DNA from: Microbacterium bovistercoris | GTDB lineage: Bacteria; Actinomycetota; Actinomycetes; Actinomycetales; Microbacteriaceae | Assembly: GCF_003387575.1 (NCBI RefSeq) | Contig: NZ_QUAB01000039.1 | Span: 62,001 to 126,000 of the forward strand | DNA length: 64,000 nucleotides | Direction of reading: 5' to 3' | Shown: one piece after another, positions 16,358-25,513 of the stretch | Position numbering within the stretch: the first letter of the stretch is position 1 | Layout of the letters: every line of letters begins with the position of its first letter | Translations under genes and position numbers: made by a program | The notes under the pieces: generated by a model | Database searches by the model: none | What the model was told of the DNA's origin: nothing | Seen by the model: the letters and a program-made list of their open reading frames with translations, nothing else

Positions 16358-16440
16358 TCACGGATGCAGGCACGGATGACGGACGCAGGCAGGATCGGCG
16401 GAGTGTCCGCCCTGCAGGCGTTCGGGCTGCCTGCATCCGC
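16358..16440. repeat. Dispersed ~82-bp repeat, copy B
   Basis: Same element as copy A (13731-13812), same orientation: 33-nt opening nearly identical, variable centre, closing CCTGCATCCG. ACGGATGCAGGC (16360-16371) is complementary to the end (16429-16440) except for the outermost base. The two copies bracket the DedA/kinase/regulator unit, 2.6 kb apart. The rest of 16238-16450 shows no gene. Confidence 0.75.
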
Positions 16441-16450
16441 ACCCGGGCGC

Positions 16451-17047
16451 TCACTCCGCCGGGCTGAGCGCCGGGAGCAGCACACCGGCGATGCCGGCGG
16501 CGACCCGGCGCGATGCGGGCACGTTGTCCTTGCCGTCGAACGCGGCCAGGAACCCCTGGTGGAATGCGGCACCGACGAGCGTGCGCGCGGCGGCGGTCGT
16601 GTCGGCGTCGCGACGGATGCGGCCGGCCCTGCGCTCGGCTTCGAGGTAGCGGCGCACTTCGGTCACGGCCTCGGCAGGACCCTTGCCGCGCGCGGCCACG
16701 CCGTCGCGGTGCTGCGCGAGCAGCTCCGGCGTGCCGAACACCGAGGCGGCGAGTGGGAACGAGCGCGTGAAGAACGCCATCAGCTGCTCCACCAGGGTCA
16801 TGATCGACTCGAAGAGATCCTCGGACCCCGCGGCGTCCGGGTCGAAGCGCACCCGCGGCGTGCGCTCCTCGAGCACGCTCAGGAACAGATGCTGTTTGTC
16901 GTCGAAGTTCTTGTACAGGAGCGCCTCGGACAGCCCTGCGCGCTGCGCGATGAGCTTCGTTGTCGTGTTCGCGATGCCGCGCTCGCGCATGACGAGCAAT
17001 GCGGCGTCGAGGAAGCGTTCGCGGGCAGGGGGAGCGGGTTCGGCCAT
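16451..17047 (-). CDS. TetR/AcrR family transcriptional regulator
   Basis: 198 residues. The N-terminal helix-turn-helix is ARERFLDAALLVMRERGIANTTTKLIAQRAGLSEALLYKNFDDKQ in outline (about residues 8-52), followed by a helical effector domain. The ATG at 17047 lies 6 nt after TAGACT (17058-17053), so the mRNA is probably leaderless. It is divergent from the NAD(P)-binding protein at 17095 and a 20-bp palindrome lies between them. Most likely a local repressor of that gene and itself; ligand unknown. Confidence 0.87.
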   Translation of the reverse strand: MAEPAPPARERFLDAALLVMRERGIANTTTKLIAQRAGLSEALLYKNFDDKQHLFLSVLEERTPRVRFDPDAAGSEDLFESIMTLVEQLMAFFTRSFPLAASVFGTPELLAQHRDGVAARGKGPAEAVTEVRRYLEAERRAGRIRRDADTTAAARTLVGAAFHQGFLAAFDGKDNVPASRRVAAGIAGVLLPALSPAE

Positions 17048-17059
17048 GGGGTTAGTCTA

Positions 17060-17079
17060 GTGAGTAAGTGTTCACTCAC
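17060..17079. promoter_or_regulatory. Putative TetR operator
   Basis: GTGAGT (17060-17065) and ACTCAC (17074-17079) form inverted arms with an 8-nt spacer, adjoining the -10 box of the TetR gene (17053-17058) and 15 nt upstream of the start of the divergent gene. The gene at 17095 has its own ribosome site AGGAG. Confidence 0.6.
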
Positions 17080-17094
17080 CCCTAGGAGAATCAC

Positions 17095-17718
17095 ATGCGC
17101 GTCGTCATCATCGGAGCATCGGGCAGGTCCGGCCGGCGGGCCATCGCCCACGCCCTCGCCGCCGGCCACGAGGTCGTCTCGGTCGCGCGCACGCCGTCGT
17201 CCGCACCGGAGTCGACGGAGGTCGCGCGAGCGGATGCCCGAGACGTCGACGCTCTCACTGGCGCGATGACAGGCGCGGACGCCGTCATCTCCACGCTCGG
17301 CTTCGTCAAGGGCGACGCGAACGCGCGCATCCTGCGCGAGGGGATGGCGGCGACGCTCGAGGCGATGCACCGCACCGGCATCCGCCGCCTCATCGCGATC
17401 TCCGCCGGTGCGCCCTACGTCGCCGGCGACGATCCGCTCGCGCGGTTCGTCGCGAAGCCGATCCTGCAGCGTGTGCTGCGCGCCAACAACGAGGACACGA
17501 TGGCGATGGATGCCGCGATGGCGGCATCCGGACTCGACTGGACCAGCATCCGCCCTGGCCGTCTCGTGCAGGGGACCGGTGCCGTCGATTACCGTCGGCG
17601 CGTCGACCTCTCCGTGCGCTGGCACTACAGCACCACCTTCGACACGGTGGGCCGTGCCGCAGTCGACGCCCTGACGCACCCGGACTGGATCGGCCACGCG
17701 GTGTACATCACGGAGTAG
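17095..17718 (+). CDS. NAD(P)H-binding protein (atypical SDR/NmrA-like)
   Basis: 207 residues. The N-terminal Rossmann motif VVIIGASGRSGRRAI (about residues 3-17) and the atypical short-chain dehydrogenase layout (DARDVDALTGAM, GADAVISTLGF, IRRLIAISAGAP, SGLDWTSIRPGRL) identify an NAD(P)H-binding epimerase/NmrA-like protein. No catalytic YxxxK is evident. Such proteins act as redox sensors or quinone/flavin reductases. It is controlled by the divergent TetR gene. Substrate unknown. Confidence 0.82.
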   Translation: MRVVIIGASGRSGRRAIAHALAAGHEVVSVARTPSSAPESTEVARADARDVDALTGAMTGADAVISTLGFVKGDANARILREGMAATLEAMHRTGIRRLIAISAGAPYVAGDDPLARFVAKPILQRVLRANNEDTMAMDAAMAASGLDWTSIRPGRLVQGTGAVDYRRRVDLSVRWHYSTTFDTVGRAAVDALTHPDWIGHAVYITE

Positions 17719-17754
17719 CGTCGGAGGCGTCCTGTCCCTTCACGAGAGGCCGTC

Positions 17755-19479
17755 ATGACCACCGTCGCCGAGAACATCGTCCAGACCCTGCGCGCGAACG
17801 GGGTGCAGCGCGTCTACGGGATCCCGGGGGACTCCCTCAACGGGTTCACCGACGCCCTCCGCAAGGACGGAACCATCCGCTGGGTGCACGTGCGCCATGA
17901 GGAGACCGCTGCCTTCGCCGCGGCCGCCGATGCCGCGCTGACGGGCGACCTCGCCGTGGTCGCCGGTTCGTGCGGGCCGGGCAACCTGCACCTGATCAAC
18001 GGCCTCTACGACGCCAATCGCTCGCGCGTGCCGGTGCTCGCGATCGCCGCGCACATCCCGACCAGCGAGATCGGCAGCGGGTACTTCCAGGAGACGCACC
18101 CGCAGGAGCTGTTCCGCGAGTCCAGCGTGTATGTCGAGTACGTCGCCGACCCCAGCCAGATGCCGAGGGTGCTCGAGATCGCGATGCGCGCGGCGATCGA
18201 GCAGCGCGGCGTCGCGGTCATCGTCATCCCGGGCGACGTCGCCCTGTCGGACGCCCGTGACACGCGCACCACGGCGATCGGGCGCACCCGCCCCGTGGTC
18301 GTGCCCAGCCCCGCAGAGCTCGAGAAGGCGGCGACGATCCTGAACGGATGCGAGCGAGTCACGATCCTCGCCGGAGCGGGCGTCGAGGGCGCCCACGACG
18401 AGGTGGTCGCGCTCGCCGAGTAGCTCGGCGCACCGATCGTGCACGCCCTCCGCGGCAAGGAGTTCATCGAGTACGACAACCCCTACGACGTCGGCATGAC
18501 AGGGCTGCTCGGCTTCGCCTCCGGATATCGCGCGATGGATGCCGCGCAGACGCTGCTGCTGCTCGGCACCGACTTTCCGTACACGCAGTTCTATCCCGAC
18601 GGGGTGACCACCATCCAGGTTGACATCCGCGGGTCGCAGCTCGGCAAGCGGCATCCGCTCGATCTCGGCCTGGTGGGCGATGTGAAGGCGACGGCCGAGG
18701 CATTGCTGCCGAGGCTGAAGCGCAAGGAGGACCGCGCACACCTCGACGACGCGACCGCGCACTACCGCAAGACGCGCGCGAAGCTCGACGAACTGGCAGT
18801 GCCCTCTCGCGGGAAGGCGCCGATCCACCCGCAGTACCTTGCCAGCCTGCTCGACGAGGCCGCGTCGTCCGATGCGGTGTTCACGGCCGACGTCGGGTCG
18901 CCGACGGTCTGGGCGGCGCGGTACTTCACGATGACCGAGAACCGCCGCCTGATCGGGTCGTTCAACCACGGCTCGATGGCGAACGCGCTGCTGCACGGCA
19001 TCGGTGCGCAGGCCGCCTGTCCCGACCGGCAGGTGGTCGCACTCGCCGGCGACGGCGGGCTCACGATGATGCTCGGCGAGCTCATCACGCTCACCCAGAA
19101 CCGGCTGCCGGTGAAGGTCGTCGTCGTGAACAACTCCTCGCTGAACTTCGTCGAGCTCGAGATGAAGGCGGCGGGATTCGTCACCTACGGCACAGACCTG
19201 CAGAACCCCGACTTCGCGGCGGTCGCGCAGGCTCTCGGCATCTTCGCCCGCCGCGTGGAACGCTCAGAGGATCTGCTCGACGCCGTCGCCGAGGTGCTCG
19301 CCCACGACGGTCCCGCACTGCTCGACGTGGTCACGGAGCGGCAGGAGCTGTCCATGCCGCCGGCGATCAAGGCGGACCAAGTCAAGGGCTTCGCGCTGTA
19401 CGCGCTGCGCACCGTGATGTCGGGTCGCGGCGACGAGCTGCTCGACCTCGCGAAGGCGAACTGGCGTCAGCTGTTCTAG
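17755..19479 (+). pseudogene. poxB: Pyruvate dehydrogenase (quinone)/pyruvate oxidase, interrupted by an in-frame TAG
   Basis: Both halves are in one frame and together give 575 codons, the length of PoxB (572 in E. coli). The N-terminal part has the TPP-domain motifs YGIPGDSLNGFTDAL and HVRHEETAAFAAAADAALTG; the C-terminal part has HALRGKEFIEYDNPYDVGMTGLLG, TADVGSPTVWAARYF and the TPP motif ALAGDGGLTMMLGELITL. Codon 223 (18421-18423) is TAG in VALAE-stop-LGAPIVHAL, where relatives carry Lys, Arg or similar. No frameshift is needed. A single AAG, CAG or GAG to TAG change explains it. GTG 18439 could restart a 346-residue fragment but lacks a ribosome site. Probably a fresh nonsense mutation or a sequencing error. 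The intact enzyme would convert pyruvate to acetate and CO2 with electrons to quinone. Confidence 0.88.
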
Positions 19480-20210
19480 CCGACCGGCTCCGGCTCGTGC
19501 ACGAGCGGCACGTCGGTCCCCGGCGTGCGCGGATGCGGGAACAGCAGCACGGCGAGGACGATGCCCACGCCGGTGCCGATGAGCTGCGCGACCAGGAAGG
19601 GCACGAAGGATCCCGGGGCGATGCCGCCCGCCGAGTCGCTGATCAGACGGCCGACCAGCACCGCCGGGTTGGCGAACGCGGTCGAGCTGGAGAACCAGAA
19701 CGCCGCGCCGATGTACGCGCCGACAGCGGACGCGATCACCATGATGCTGCGCCCCGCCCGCACCAGGCCGACGATGAGCAGCACGAGACCGGCGGTCGCG
19801 ACGAGCTCGCCGAGCAGAGCCGGGATCGTGGCGCGTTCCACGGTGCCGAGCCCGGCCGGCACCTCGAACATCGCGTTCACGAGAAGCGCTCCGAGAACTG
19901 CGCCGATCACCTGGGCCAGCACGTAGGCGCCGAGCTCGACCGGGCGAAGCCCCTTGCCGCTGCCGCGCCGGCTCAGCACCGCGTCGGTCAGCGAGACGGC
20001 GGGATTCAGATGCCCGCCGGAGACCGGGCCGAAAAGCAGGATCAGCGCGCCGAGGCCGAGCATGGTCGCCAGCGACCCCTCCAGCAGCCTCAGCCCGGCA
20101 TCCGTCGAGAGCTTCTGGGCCGCGGCCGCCGAGCCGAGCGTGACCGCGGTCAGCAGCGCGGTGCCGAGAAGCTCAGCACCGGCGCGCCGGAGCAGGGGGA
20201 CAGGTTCCAT
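19476..20210 (-). CDS. MIP family channel (aquaporin/glycerol facilitator type)
   Basis: 244 residues with about six membrane segments and both NPA boxes: SGGHLNPAVSLTDAV (about residues 64-78) and AFANPAVLVGRL (about 181-192). The start at 20210 removes a charged 28-residue extension that is not part of the fold; AATGAT followed by 6 nt precedes the ATG, so the mRNA may be leaderless. It is convergent with poxB and the two genes share the palindrome CTAG (19476-19479) as part of both stop codons. The second NPA is followed by VLVGR, as in microbial MIPs of uncertain substrate. Confidence 0.85.
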   Translation of the reverse strand: MEPVPLLRRAGAELLGTALLTAVTLGSAAAAQKLSTDAGLRLLEGSLATMLGLGALILLFGPVSGGHLNPAVSLTDAVLSRRGSGKGLRPVELGAYVLAQVIGAVLGALLVNAMFEVPAGLGTVERATIPALLGELVATAGLVLLIVGLVRAGRSIMVIASAVGAYIGAAFWFSSSTAFANPAVLVGRLISDSAGGIAPGSFVPFLVAQLIGTGVGIVLAVLLFPHPRTPGTDVPLVHEPEPVG

Positions 20211-20253
20211 AGAAGGATCATTCTGCCGTGTCCCCGGCCCCGGCTGCGCCTGG

Positions 20254-23052
20254 TCAGCCCTCCGCGATCGCGCGCGCCTCGGCGGCCTCGGCATTGCGCC
20301 CGAGGGCCGAGAGCACGTCGCCGAGTTCGAGCGCCGCGACCTGTCGCAGCGGAGGGATCTCCGCAGCCCGGTCGATGGCGCTGCGGAACAGCGGCACGGC
20401 GTCGTCGCGCCGGCCGGCCTCGGTGAGCACGCGCGCCGCGAACAGCTCGGACCCGCCGGCCGATCCTGCGTCCCCCAGCTCGGCGAACGCGTCGGCTGCG
20501 GTCAGCGCCGCCGCCACGGCGTCGTCGATCCGGCCGAACTCGGCGAAAGCGCGACCACGCGAGTCGGTCACATCGGCGATCAGCCAGGCCGCGTCGTTCT
20601 CTGCAGCGATCCGTGCGACCTCGTCGAACAGCGCGAACGCCCGCTCGTCCTTCTGCGATCCATAGCCCTGGCCGAGTTCATGCAGGACCTGCGTGATCGC
20701 GCCGGCGGCTTCGGTGGGGCGCACCACATCTGCCGCCTCCTCGAGCGTCTCGATCGCCTCGTCCATCTCGCCGAACCGGGCCAGGATCCTGGCCTGCTCG
20801 AGCATCGCCATCGCCTGGTCCGCCGGTTCCTCCGCCTCGGCATGCAGGCCGGCCTGGTAGCCGAACGCGCCGACGGCCTGGCCGAACTCGCCGGAACCGG
20901 CCAGCGCACGGGCCAGCATGCCGACGGTGATCGCCCGCGATCCCGCCGGCGTCTCGGCCGCCTCCTCTCGCTGCAGCACGTCGCTGAGCAGCTCTGCCGC
21001 CTCCGCGGCATCACCGGCGGCGAGCATCGCCTTGGCCTGACGGAACTCCACGCCCTCGCGGTCGCCGCCGTGCTGGGCCACCAGTCGCGCCGCCAGCCGG
21101 TACCGGACGACCGCCTGCTCGGGAGAGCCGGCGTCCTCCCACAGTGCACCGGCGAGCAGTTGCGCATTGGCCAGAGCGCGCTCGGCGCCGAGGCCCGCGA
21201 GCAGCCCGGCCGCCCGATCGGCGTCTGCGGCGCCCGCTCCGAATTCGCCGATGCCGCCGCGCACGCGGGCACGCAGATCGAGCGCCCTGGCACGGTGTCC
21301 GTCGTTCACGCGCTCGCCCTCGACCAGCTGATCCAGCAGTTCAGCGGCTTCGGCGGTCCGCTCGGTGCGCAGCAGCGCGACCGCGGCGGTCAGCACCGAG
21401 GTGGTGGCGAGCCGGTCCTCGTCGACACCCTGGTAGATCCGCTGCGCCTGGGCTGCGAGCTCGACCGCCGCGGGGTCGCCCGCTCCGGCGCGCGCGGACG
21501 CGAGGGTCAGTGCGAGGTCGCCGCGCGGACGTTCCGGCAGCGCCGCGGCATCCGCCCATTCCCGCTCCAGTGCAGCGATGTCGTCCGGGGTGCCGCGGCC
21601 GAACAGCGAAAGACCAAGACGCTCCTCGAGCTCCGCCTGATCCTCCTGTGCGGACGCACGCAGTTCCGCGACCCGTGGAGCGAGCAGCGCGGATGCCTCG
21701 TCGACCTGCTCGAGCGAGACCAGAGCGCCGATGCGCAGACCCAGCATGCGGGCGCGCCTGGCAGGGTCGGAGAGCCCGGCCGACTCGGCGCGGTCGGCGG
21801 CCGCGAGGGCGTCCAGCTCGGATCCGTAGCTGCCGATCGCCACCGCACGGTCGTACCAGCCGTCCGCATCCACCGGCGTCGCCGCGGCCGGCGCAGGAGC
21901 GAAGGCGTCGGAGCGGATCGGCACGTCGTAGTGCTCCGCGGCGAGTGCCTGCATCCGGGCCCGGCGCTGCGCGTGCCCGTCGGTGCCGTCGCGCTCGTCG
22001 AACGCCGCGCCGATGCGGTCCGCCGCCGTCCAGGCCGCCGCCGCCAGCTGCTCCGCCGTCCAGGTGCCGTCGTGCTCGCCGAACAGGGGCACCAGCGCTG
22101 CGGCATCCGCACCGCGCACCGGGGTGTCGCCGTGGCCTGCCGCGGTGACACGGTCCAGGGCGAAGGCGATCGTCGAGAGGGCGGCGTGGTGCCCGTCGAC
22201 GTTGAGCTGGTCATGAGCGAGCCAGGGCAGGTGCCGCTCGATCATGGTCAGGGCGCGCGCCTCGTTGCCGGTGAGGGCCGCGAACTCGATGTTGTTCGCG
22301 ACGATCACCAGGTTGTCGGGGTTGTCCTTCGCGAGCCGGTAACTGCGCAGATGCGCGGCCTTCGCCTCCTCGAACCGGCCGAGGTGAAGATACGGGATCA
22401 GGGCGCGCGAGAGCGCGTGCTCTGGCTCCTCGCCGCAGGAGAAGCCGCCCTCGACCATCTCCTCCACGAGGCGGACAGCCTCCTCCTCGCGATCGGTGGC
22501 AGCGAAGAAGCCGGCGATCTGGCTGCGGCCGCACGCGTCGCAGTGGCTGTAGTCGTCGCGCGGAGTCGCCTCCAGGCGCACCCGCAGCTCCTCCGCCTCG
22601 TCCATCCGCCCGGCATCCCAGGCATCCTCGAATCGGGCTGTGAGCACACCGCTCATGCCGATGCCGGCGGCGCGGTAGTGCGCTTCCATGTCATCGAGGA
22701 CCGCGGCGATCTGCTCCTGCGAGAACGACGGTGAGGAGCGCAGCGAGGCGGCCATCCACTTGAACTGCCACATCAGGTCGGCGCCGCCGTTCTCGATGTC
22801 GGCGGGGAAGCGCACCGGGTCGGCGTCGTGCCTGGCCAGACACCACGCGAACGAGTTCAGCATGACGTCGGTGGCGCCGCCCATGTTCGCCGACGCCGTC
22901 TGCCGCATCCGCGCACGGTACTCGAGCTGCTCGTCGCCGATCTCGACCGCGAGGGCGACGGCCTCCGCCGTGAGCGCCTGTTCCGCAGGGCCCCAGGGCG
23001 TGCGGTCGATCTCCTCGAGCAGCTGTTCGAGACGCTGGGCAGGGCGAGGCAT
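20254..23052 (-). CDS. Large TPR-type helical repeat protein, partner of the Hsp90-like protein
   Basis: 932 residues, almost wholly alpha-helical. The C-terminal two thirds show repeated A-L-x-x-A-G-x-x-x-E-A TPR-like units (for example ARALAGSGEFGQAVGAFGYQAGL, ARILARFGEMDEAIETLEEAADV, RVLTEAGRRDDAVPLFRSAIDRA). The N-terminal third has several cysteines (YSHCDACGRSQ, GGFSCGEEP) that might bind metal. No signal peptide or membrane segment. ATG 23052 has the ribosome site AAGGAG. It follows the Hsp90-like gene by 32 bp on the same strand and is likely co-transcribed. A cochaperone or client adaptor is the natural guess from the Hsp90/TPR pairing; no enzyme motif was seen. Confidence 0.8.
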   Translation of the reverse strand: MPRPAQRLEQLLEEIDRTPWGPAEQALTAEAVALAVEIGDEQLEYRARMRQTASANMGGATDVMLNSFAWCLARHDADPVRFPADIENGGADLMWQFKWMAASLRSSPSFSQEQIAAVLDDMEAHYRAAGIGMSGVLTARFEDAWDAGRMDEAEELRVRLEATPRDDYSHCDACGRSQIAGFFAATDREEEAVRLVEEMVEGGFSCGEEPEHALSRALIPYLHLGRFEEAKAAHLRSYRLAKDNPDNLVIVANNIEFAALTGNEARALTMIERHLPWLAHDQLNVDGHHAALSTIAFALDRVTAAGHGDTPVRGADAAALVPLFGEHDGTWTAEQLAAAAWTAADRIGAAFDERDGTDGHAQRRARMQALAAEHYDVPIRSDAFAPAPAAATPVDADGWYDRAVAIGSYGSELDALAAADRAESAGLSDPARRARMLGLRIGALVSLEQVDEASALLAPRVAELRASAQEDQAELEERLGLSLFGRGTPDDIAALEREWADAAALPERPRGDLALTLASARAGAGDPAAVELAAQAQRIYQGVDEDRLATTSVLTAAVALLRTERTAEAAELLDQLVEGERVNDGHRARALDLRARVRGGIGEFGAGAADADRAAGLLAGLGAERALANAQLLAGALWEDAGSPEQAVVRYRLAARLVAQHGGDREGVEFRQAKAMLAAGDAAEAAELLSDVLQREEAAETPAGSRAITVGMLARALAGSGEFGQAVGAFGYQAGLHAEAEEPADQAMAMLEQARILARFGEMDEAIETLEEAADVVRPTEAAGAITQVLHELGQGYGSQKDERAFALFDEVARIAAENDAAWLIADVTDSRGRAFAEFGRIDDAVAAALTAADAFAELGDAGSAGGSELFAARVLTEAGRRDDAVPLFRSAIDRAAEIPPLRQVAALELGDVLSALGRNAEAAEARAIAEG

Positions 23053-23084
23053 GGTGCTCCTTCTGGGTACGGGAGGCGCGCAGG

Positions 23085-24920
23085 TCAGCGCGGGTCGTCG
23101 AACGGGAAGACGTCGGCCTCGAGGCCGGCGGACAGCGAGACGAGATCGGCGAGGGCCGTCGTCATGAGAGTGCGGTCGGCGTCTGCGAGCGGGTGATGCC
23201 CGGCGAGCAGCGACTGGATGTAGAGCAGTTGCACGGTGCGGGCGAACACCGCGTCGTCCTGCACGCCGACGAGGGCGCGCACGACGCGGTTGCTCCAGTT
23301 CAGGCACAGCCGGGCCGCGAGATCGTCGTCGCGCCCGGCGCCGACCTGGTCGTCGATCCGGGAGAGCACGCCGCCCCACAACGAGTTCGTGATGCCCTTG
23401 GTGCGGGTGCGGTCCATCGCTCGCAGCACGTCGGGATCGGCGACGTACAGCCCGGTGAGGTCGGGCCGGTCGATCGTGCGCACCACGACCGCGCAGCCGG
23501 ATGCCGCGAGCACGGCGCTCGCGCGCTCCTCGAGCGCGACCGCGGAGTCGCGGTCGTCCAGCGGCGGCGGGTCGAGCCTGTCGAGTTCGCCCGTCACGTC
23601 GACCTGCTCGACGGCGACCTCGGGGTACAGCTCGGGCAGCATGCGAATCAGCTCGGCGTCGTACAGGTACCCACCGTTGACCAGCACCTCGCCCGGGCGC
23701 GCGATGCCCGCCACCTGGCGGAACTCGTCGACCGTCGCCGCGTAGCGGATCAGCGGGTACCGCTCGGCCAAGTCGCCGAGGCGCATCGTGCCGTGCGTGG
23801 TCTCGACGGTGAGCCAGCGGGTGATGAAGCGCGCGAGTTCCTCGTCGTGCCGCACCAGCGACTTCAGGCCGATCTCGTGCACGGCGACGAACTGCGCCAG
23901 GCGGTGCGGCTCGCGCAGTCCCAGCTCCAGCACCCAGCGGCGGATGCCGGCGCCGAGCTGCTCACGGACGTGCTCGAGGGCCGGGTCCTCGACGAGCGAC
24001 TCACGGCTCGCGGTGGGGGAAAGGCCGGTGGAGTCGACCACCGCGCGCACGAAGAACGCCCAGTCGGGCAGCACATCGGAGGCGTGCTCCGAGAGCAGCA
24101 TCCGGCCGAGGTACATGCGAGTCGCCTGCCTGGCGCTCGGCGGCGGGGCGTACGGAAGCACGTACGCCAGGCCGCGGGTGCCGGTACCGGGCTCCGCGAT
24201 CTCGATGACGTCGAGCGGGGCGGCGCCGATGAGGTCGCGGCCGTAGCCGCGAGCGGCGTCGGCCCACGCGGCATCCGACATCGCACCGTCGAGGAACGGC
24301 GCGGGGCGCGTGACGTCGACGTCACCGGCCGGGGTGTCGAGAACCACCCGCACGGGCAGGAATTCGGCGAAGGTCTGTGCGAGTTCGCGTACGGCGGGCC
24401 CGCGCAGCAGGTCGTCTGCGTCGAATCGCGGCACCAGGTGCACGCTCGTGCCGATCGGGAGTTCCTCGTCGAGTTCGGCGACGACGAAGGTGCCGTCGGC
24501 GTTGCCGGTCCACTCCACGGATGCTCCGCCGCGCGCGCTGCGCGAGCGGATCACGATGCTGTCGGCGACCATGAAGCAGCTCAGGAGCCCGATGCCGAAC
24601 TGGCCGAGGAAGTCGCTGCGGGGCAGGTCGAAGATGTCGCGCTTCGAGCTGCGGCCGACGGTGGCGAGCAGTTCGGCGACTTCCGCGGCGGTGAGTCCGA
24701 CCCCGTCATCGCGGAGCACGAACTCGCCGCTGTTCTCGGACAGCGGGGTGATCCGGATCACCCCGCCGCCGCCGTCGACCTCGCGACGCGCCGTGATCGC
24801 GTCCCTGGCGTTCTGCAGGAGTTCTCGCAGATACACCCGCGGGCTCGAGTAGATGTGGCGACTCAGAAGGTCGACGACACCGCGCAGATCCACCTGGAAC
24901 TGCTGCATCCCCTCGGTCAC
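23085..24920 (-). CDS. Hsp90-family (HtpG-like) ATPase
   Basis: 611 residues. The N-terminal GHKL ATPase is intact: VYLRELLQNARDAI (catalytic Glu and Asn, about residues 28-41), LRDDGVGLT (about 68-76), FLGQFGIGLLSCFMVAD (lid and G-rich loop, about 104-120) and GTSVHLV. The middle domain has LPDWAFFVRAVVDSTGLSPTASRESL, the counterpart of the HtpG stretch that carries the catalytic arginine. The C-terminal third is divergent. GTG 24920 is chosen for its ribosome site GGGAGGGG and because the longer frame runs into the tRNA promoter region. Unlike ordinary HtpG it is paired with a dedicated TPR-type protein. Confidence 0.87.
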   Translation of the reverse strand: MTEGMQQFQVDLRGVVDLLSRHIYSSPRVYLRELLQNARDAITARREVDGGGGVIRITPLSENSGEFVLRDDGVGLTAAEVAELLATVGRSSKRDIFDLPRSDFLGQFGIGLLSCFMVADSIVIRSRSARGGASVEWTGNADGTFVVAELDEELPIGTSVHLVPRFDADDLLRGPAVRELAQTFAEFLPVRVVLDTPAGDVDVTRPAPFLDGAMSDAAWADAARGYGRDLIGAAPLDVIEIAEPGTGTRGLAYVLPYAPPPSARQATRMYLGRMLLSEHASDVLPDWAFFVRAVVDSTGLSPTASRESLVEDPALEHVREQLGAGIRRWVLELGLREPHRLAQFVAVHEIGLKSLVRHDEELARFITRWLTVETTHGTMRLGDLAERYPLIRYAATVDEFRQVAGIARPGEVLVNGGYLYDAELIRMLPELYPEVAVEQVDVTGELDRLDPPPLDDRDSAVALEERASAVLAASGCAVVVRTIDRPDLTGLYVADPDVLRAMDRTRTKGITNSLWGGVLSRIDDQVGAGRDDDLAARLCLNWSNRVVRALVGVQDDAVFARTVQLLYIQSLLAGHHPLADADRTLMTTALADLVSLSAGLEADVFPFDDPR

Positions 24921-25005
24921 TGAAACCCCTCCCGTTCGCGGCCGCTCGCAGAGCCTAACAGGGGACCGGTTCCGACCCCGGTTCGTCGGAGCCTCCCGGA
25001 TGTCG

Positions 25006-25011
25006 TACACT
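25006..25011 (+). promoter_or_regulatory. -10 box upstream of tRNA-Trp/secE
   Basis: TACACT lies 80 nt before the tRNA. The transcript would cover tRNA-Trp and probably secE-nusG, since no terminator is seen between tRNA and secE. The -35 region (around 24983) is weak. Confidence 0.45.
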
Positions 25012-25090
25012 GGTGGGGCAGTTGTCTGCATTCTTTCGCCGTGCCTCAGGTCGGTGCGGGGATGCGGATCCCAGGGGCCTCCGGGTCTCT

Positions 25091-25163
<73 letters not shown>

Positions 25164-25202
25164 CGCGTCAGCGCGACGCTGACCACGAAAGGTACAAGCA
25201 GG

Positions 25203-25469
25203 ATGGATCAGGACGAACCGCGCGGCGAGGTCGCAGCGTTCGGCGGAACCGCCACCCGCGACAAGAAGCTGGGCTTCTTCGGTCGAATCGCGCTGTTCTT
25301 CCGGCAGGTGATCGCCGAGCTTCGCAAGGTCGTCACGCCGACCCGCAAGGAACTCGTGAAGTTCACGCTGGTCGTGCTCGTGTTCGTGCTGATCGTGATG
25401 GGCGTCGTGTACGGCCTGGACACGCTCTTCGCAGCGCTCACCCACTACGTATTCGGCGTTCCGGCCTAG
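25203..25469 (+). CDS. secE: Preprotein translocase subunit SecE
   Basis: 88 residues. A soluble N-terminal part, the amphipathic conserved helix FFRQVIAELRKVVTPTRKELVKFT (about residues 33-56), and one membrane segment LVVLVFVLIVMGVVYGL. This is the single-TM short form of SecE, which clamps SecY in the SecYEG channel. The ATG at 25203 gives the normal length; the longer frame starts inside the tRNA. Followed by nusG in the conserved secE-nusG order. Confidence 0.95.
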   Translation: MDQDEPRGEVAAFGGTATRDKKLGFFGRIALFFRQVIAELRKVVTPTRKELVKFTLVVLVFVLIVMGVVYGLDTLFAALTHYVFGVPA

Positions 25470-25513
25470 TGACGCCCCTGCGGCGACCGCCGCAGTGAAC
25501 CGAAAGAAGCACA

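Noticed and set aside
18439-19479. The C-terminal poxB half as an independent gene
   Set aside because: It lacks a ribosome site and the N-terminal TPP domain, and continues the upstream frame exactly after one TAG.
19954-22734. 926-codon open frame on the plus strand opposite the TPR protein
   Set aside because: Antisense to the TPR gene, no motif, no ribosome site or promoter.
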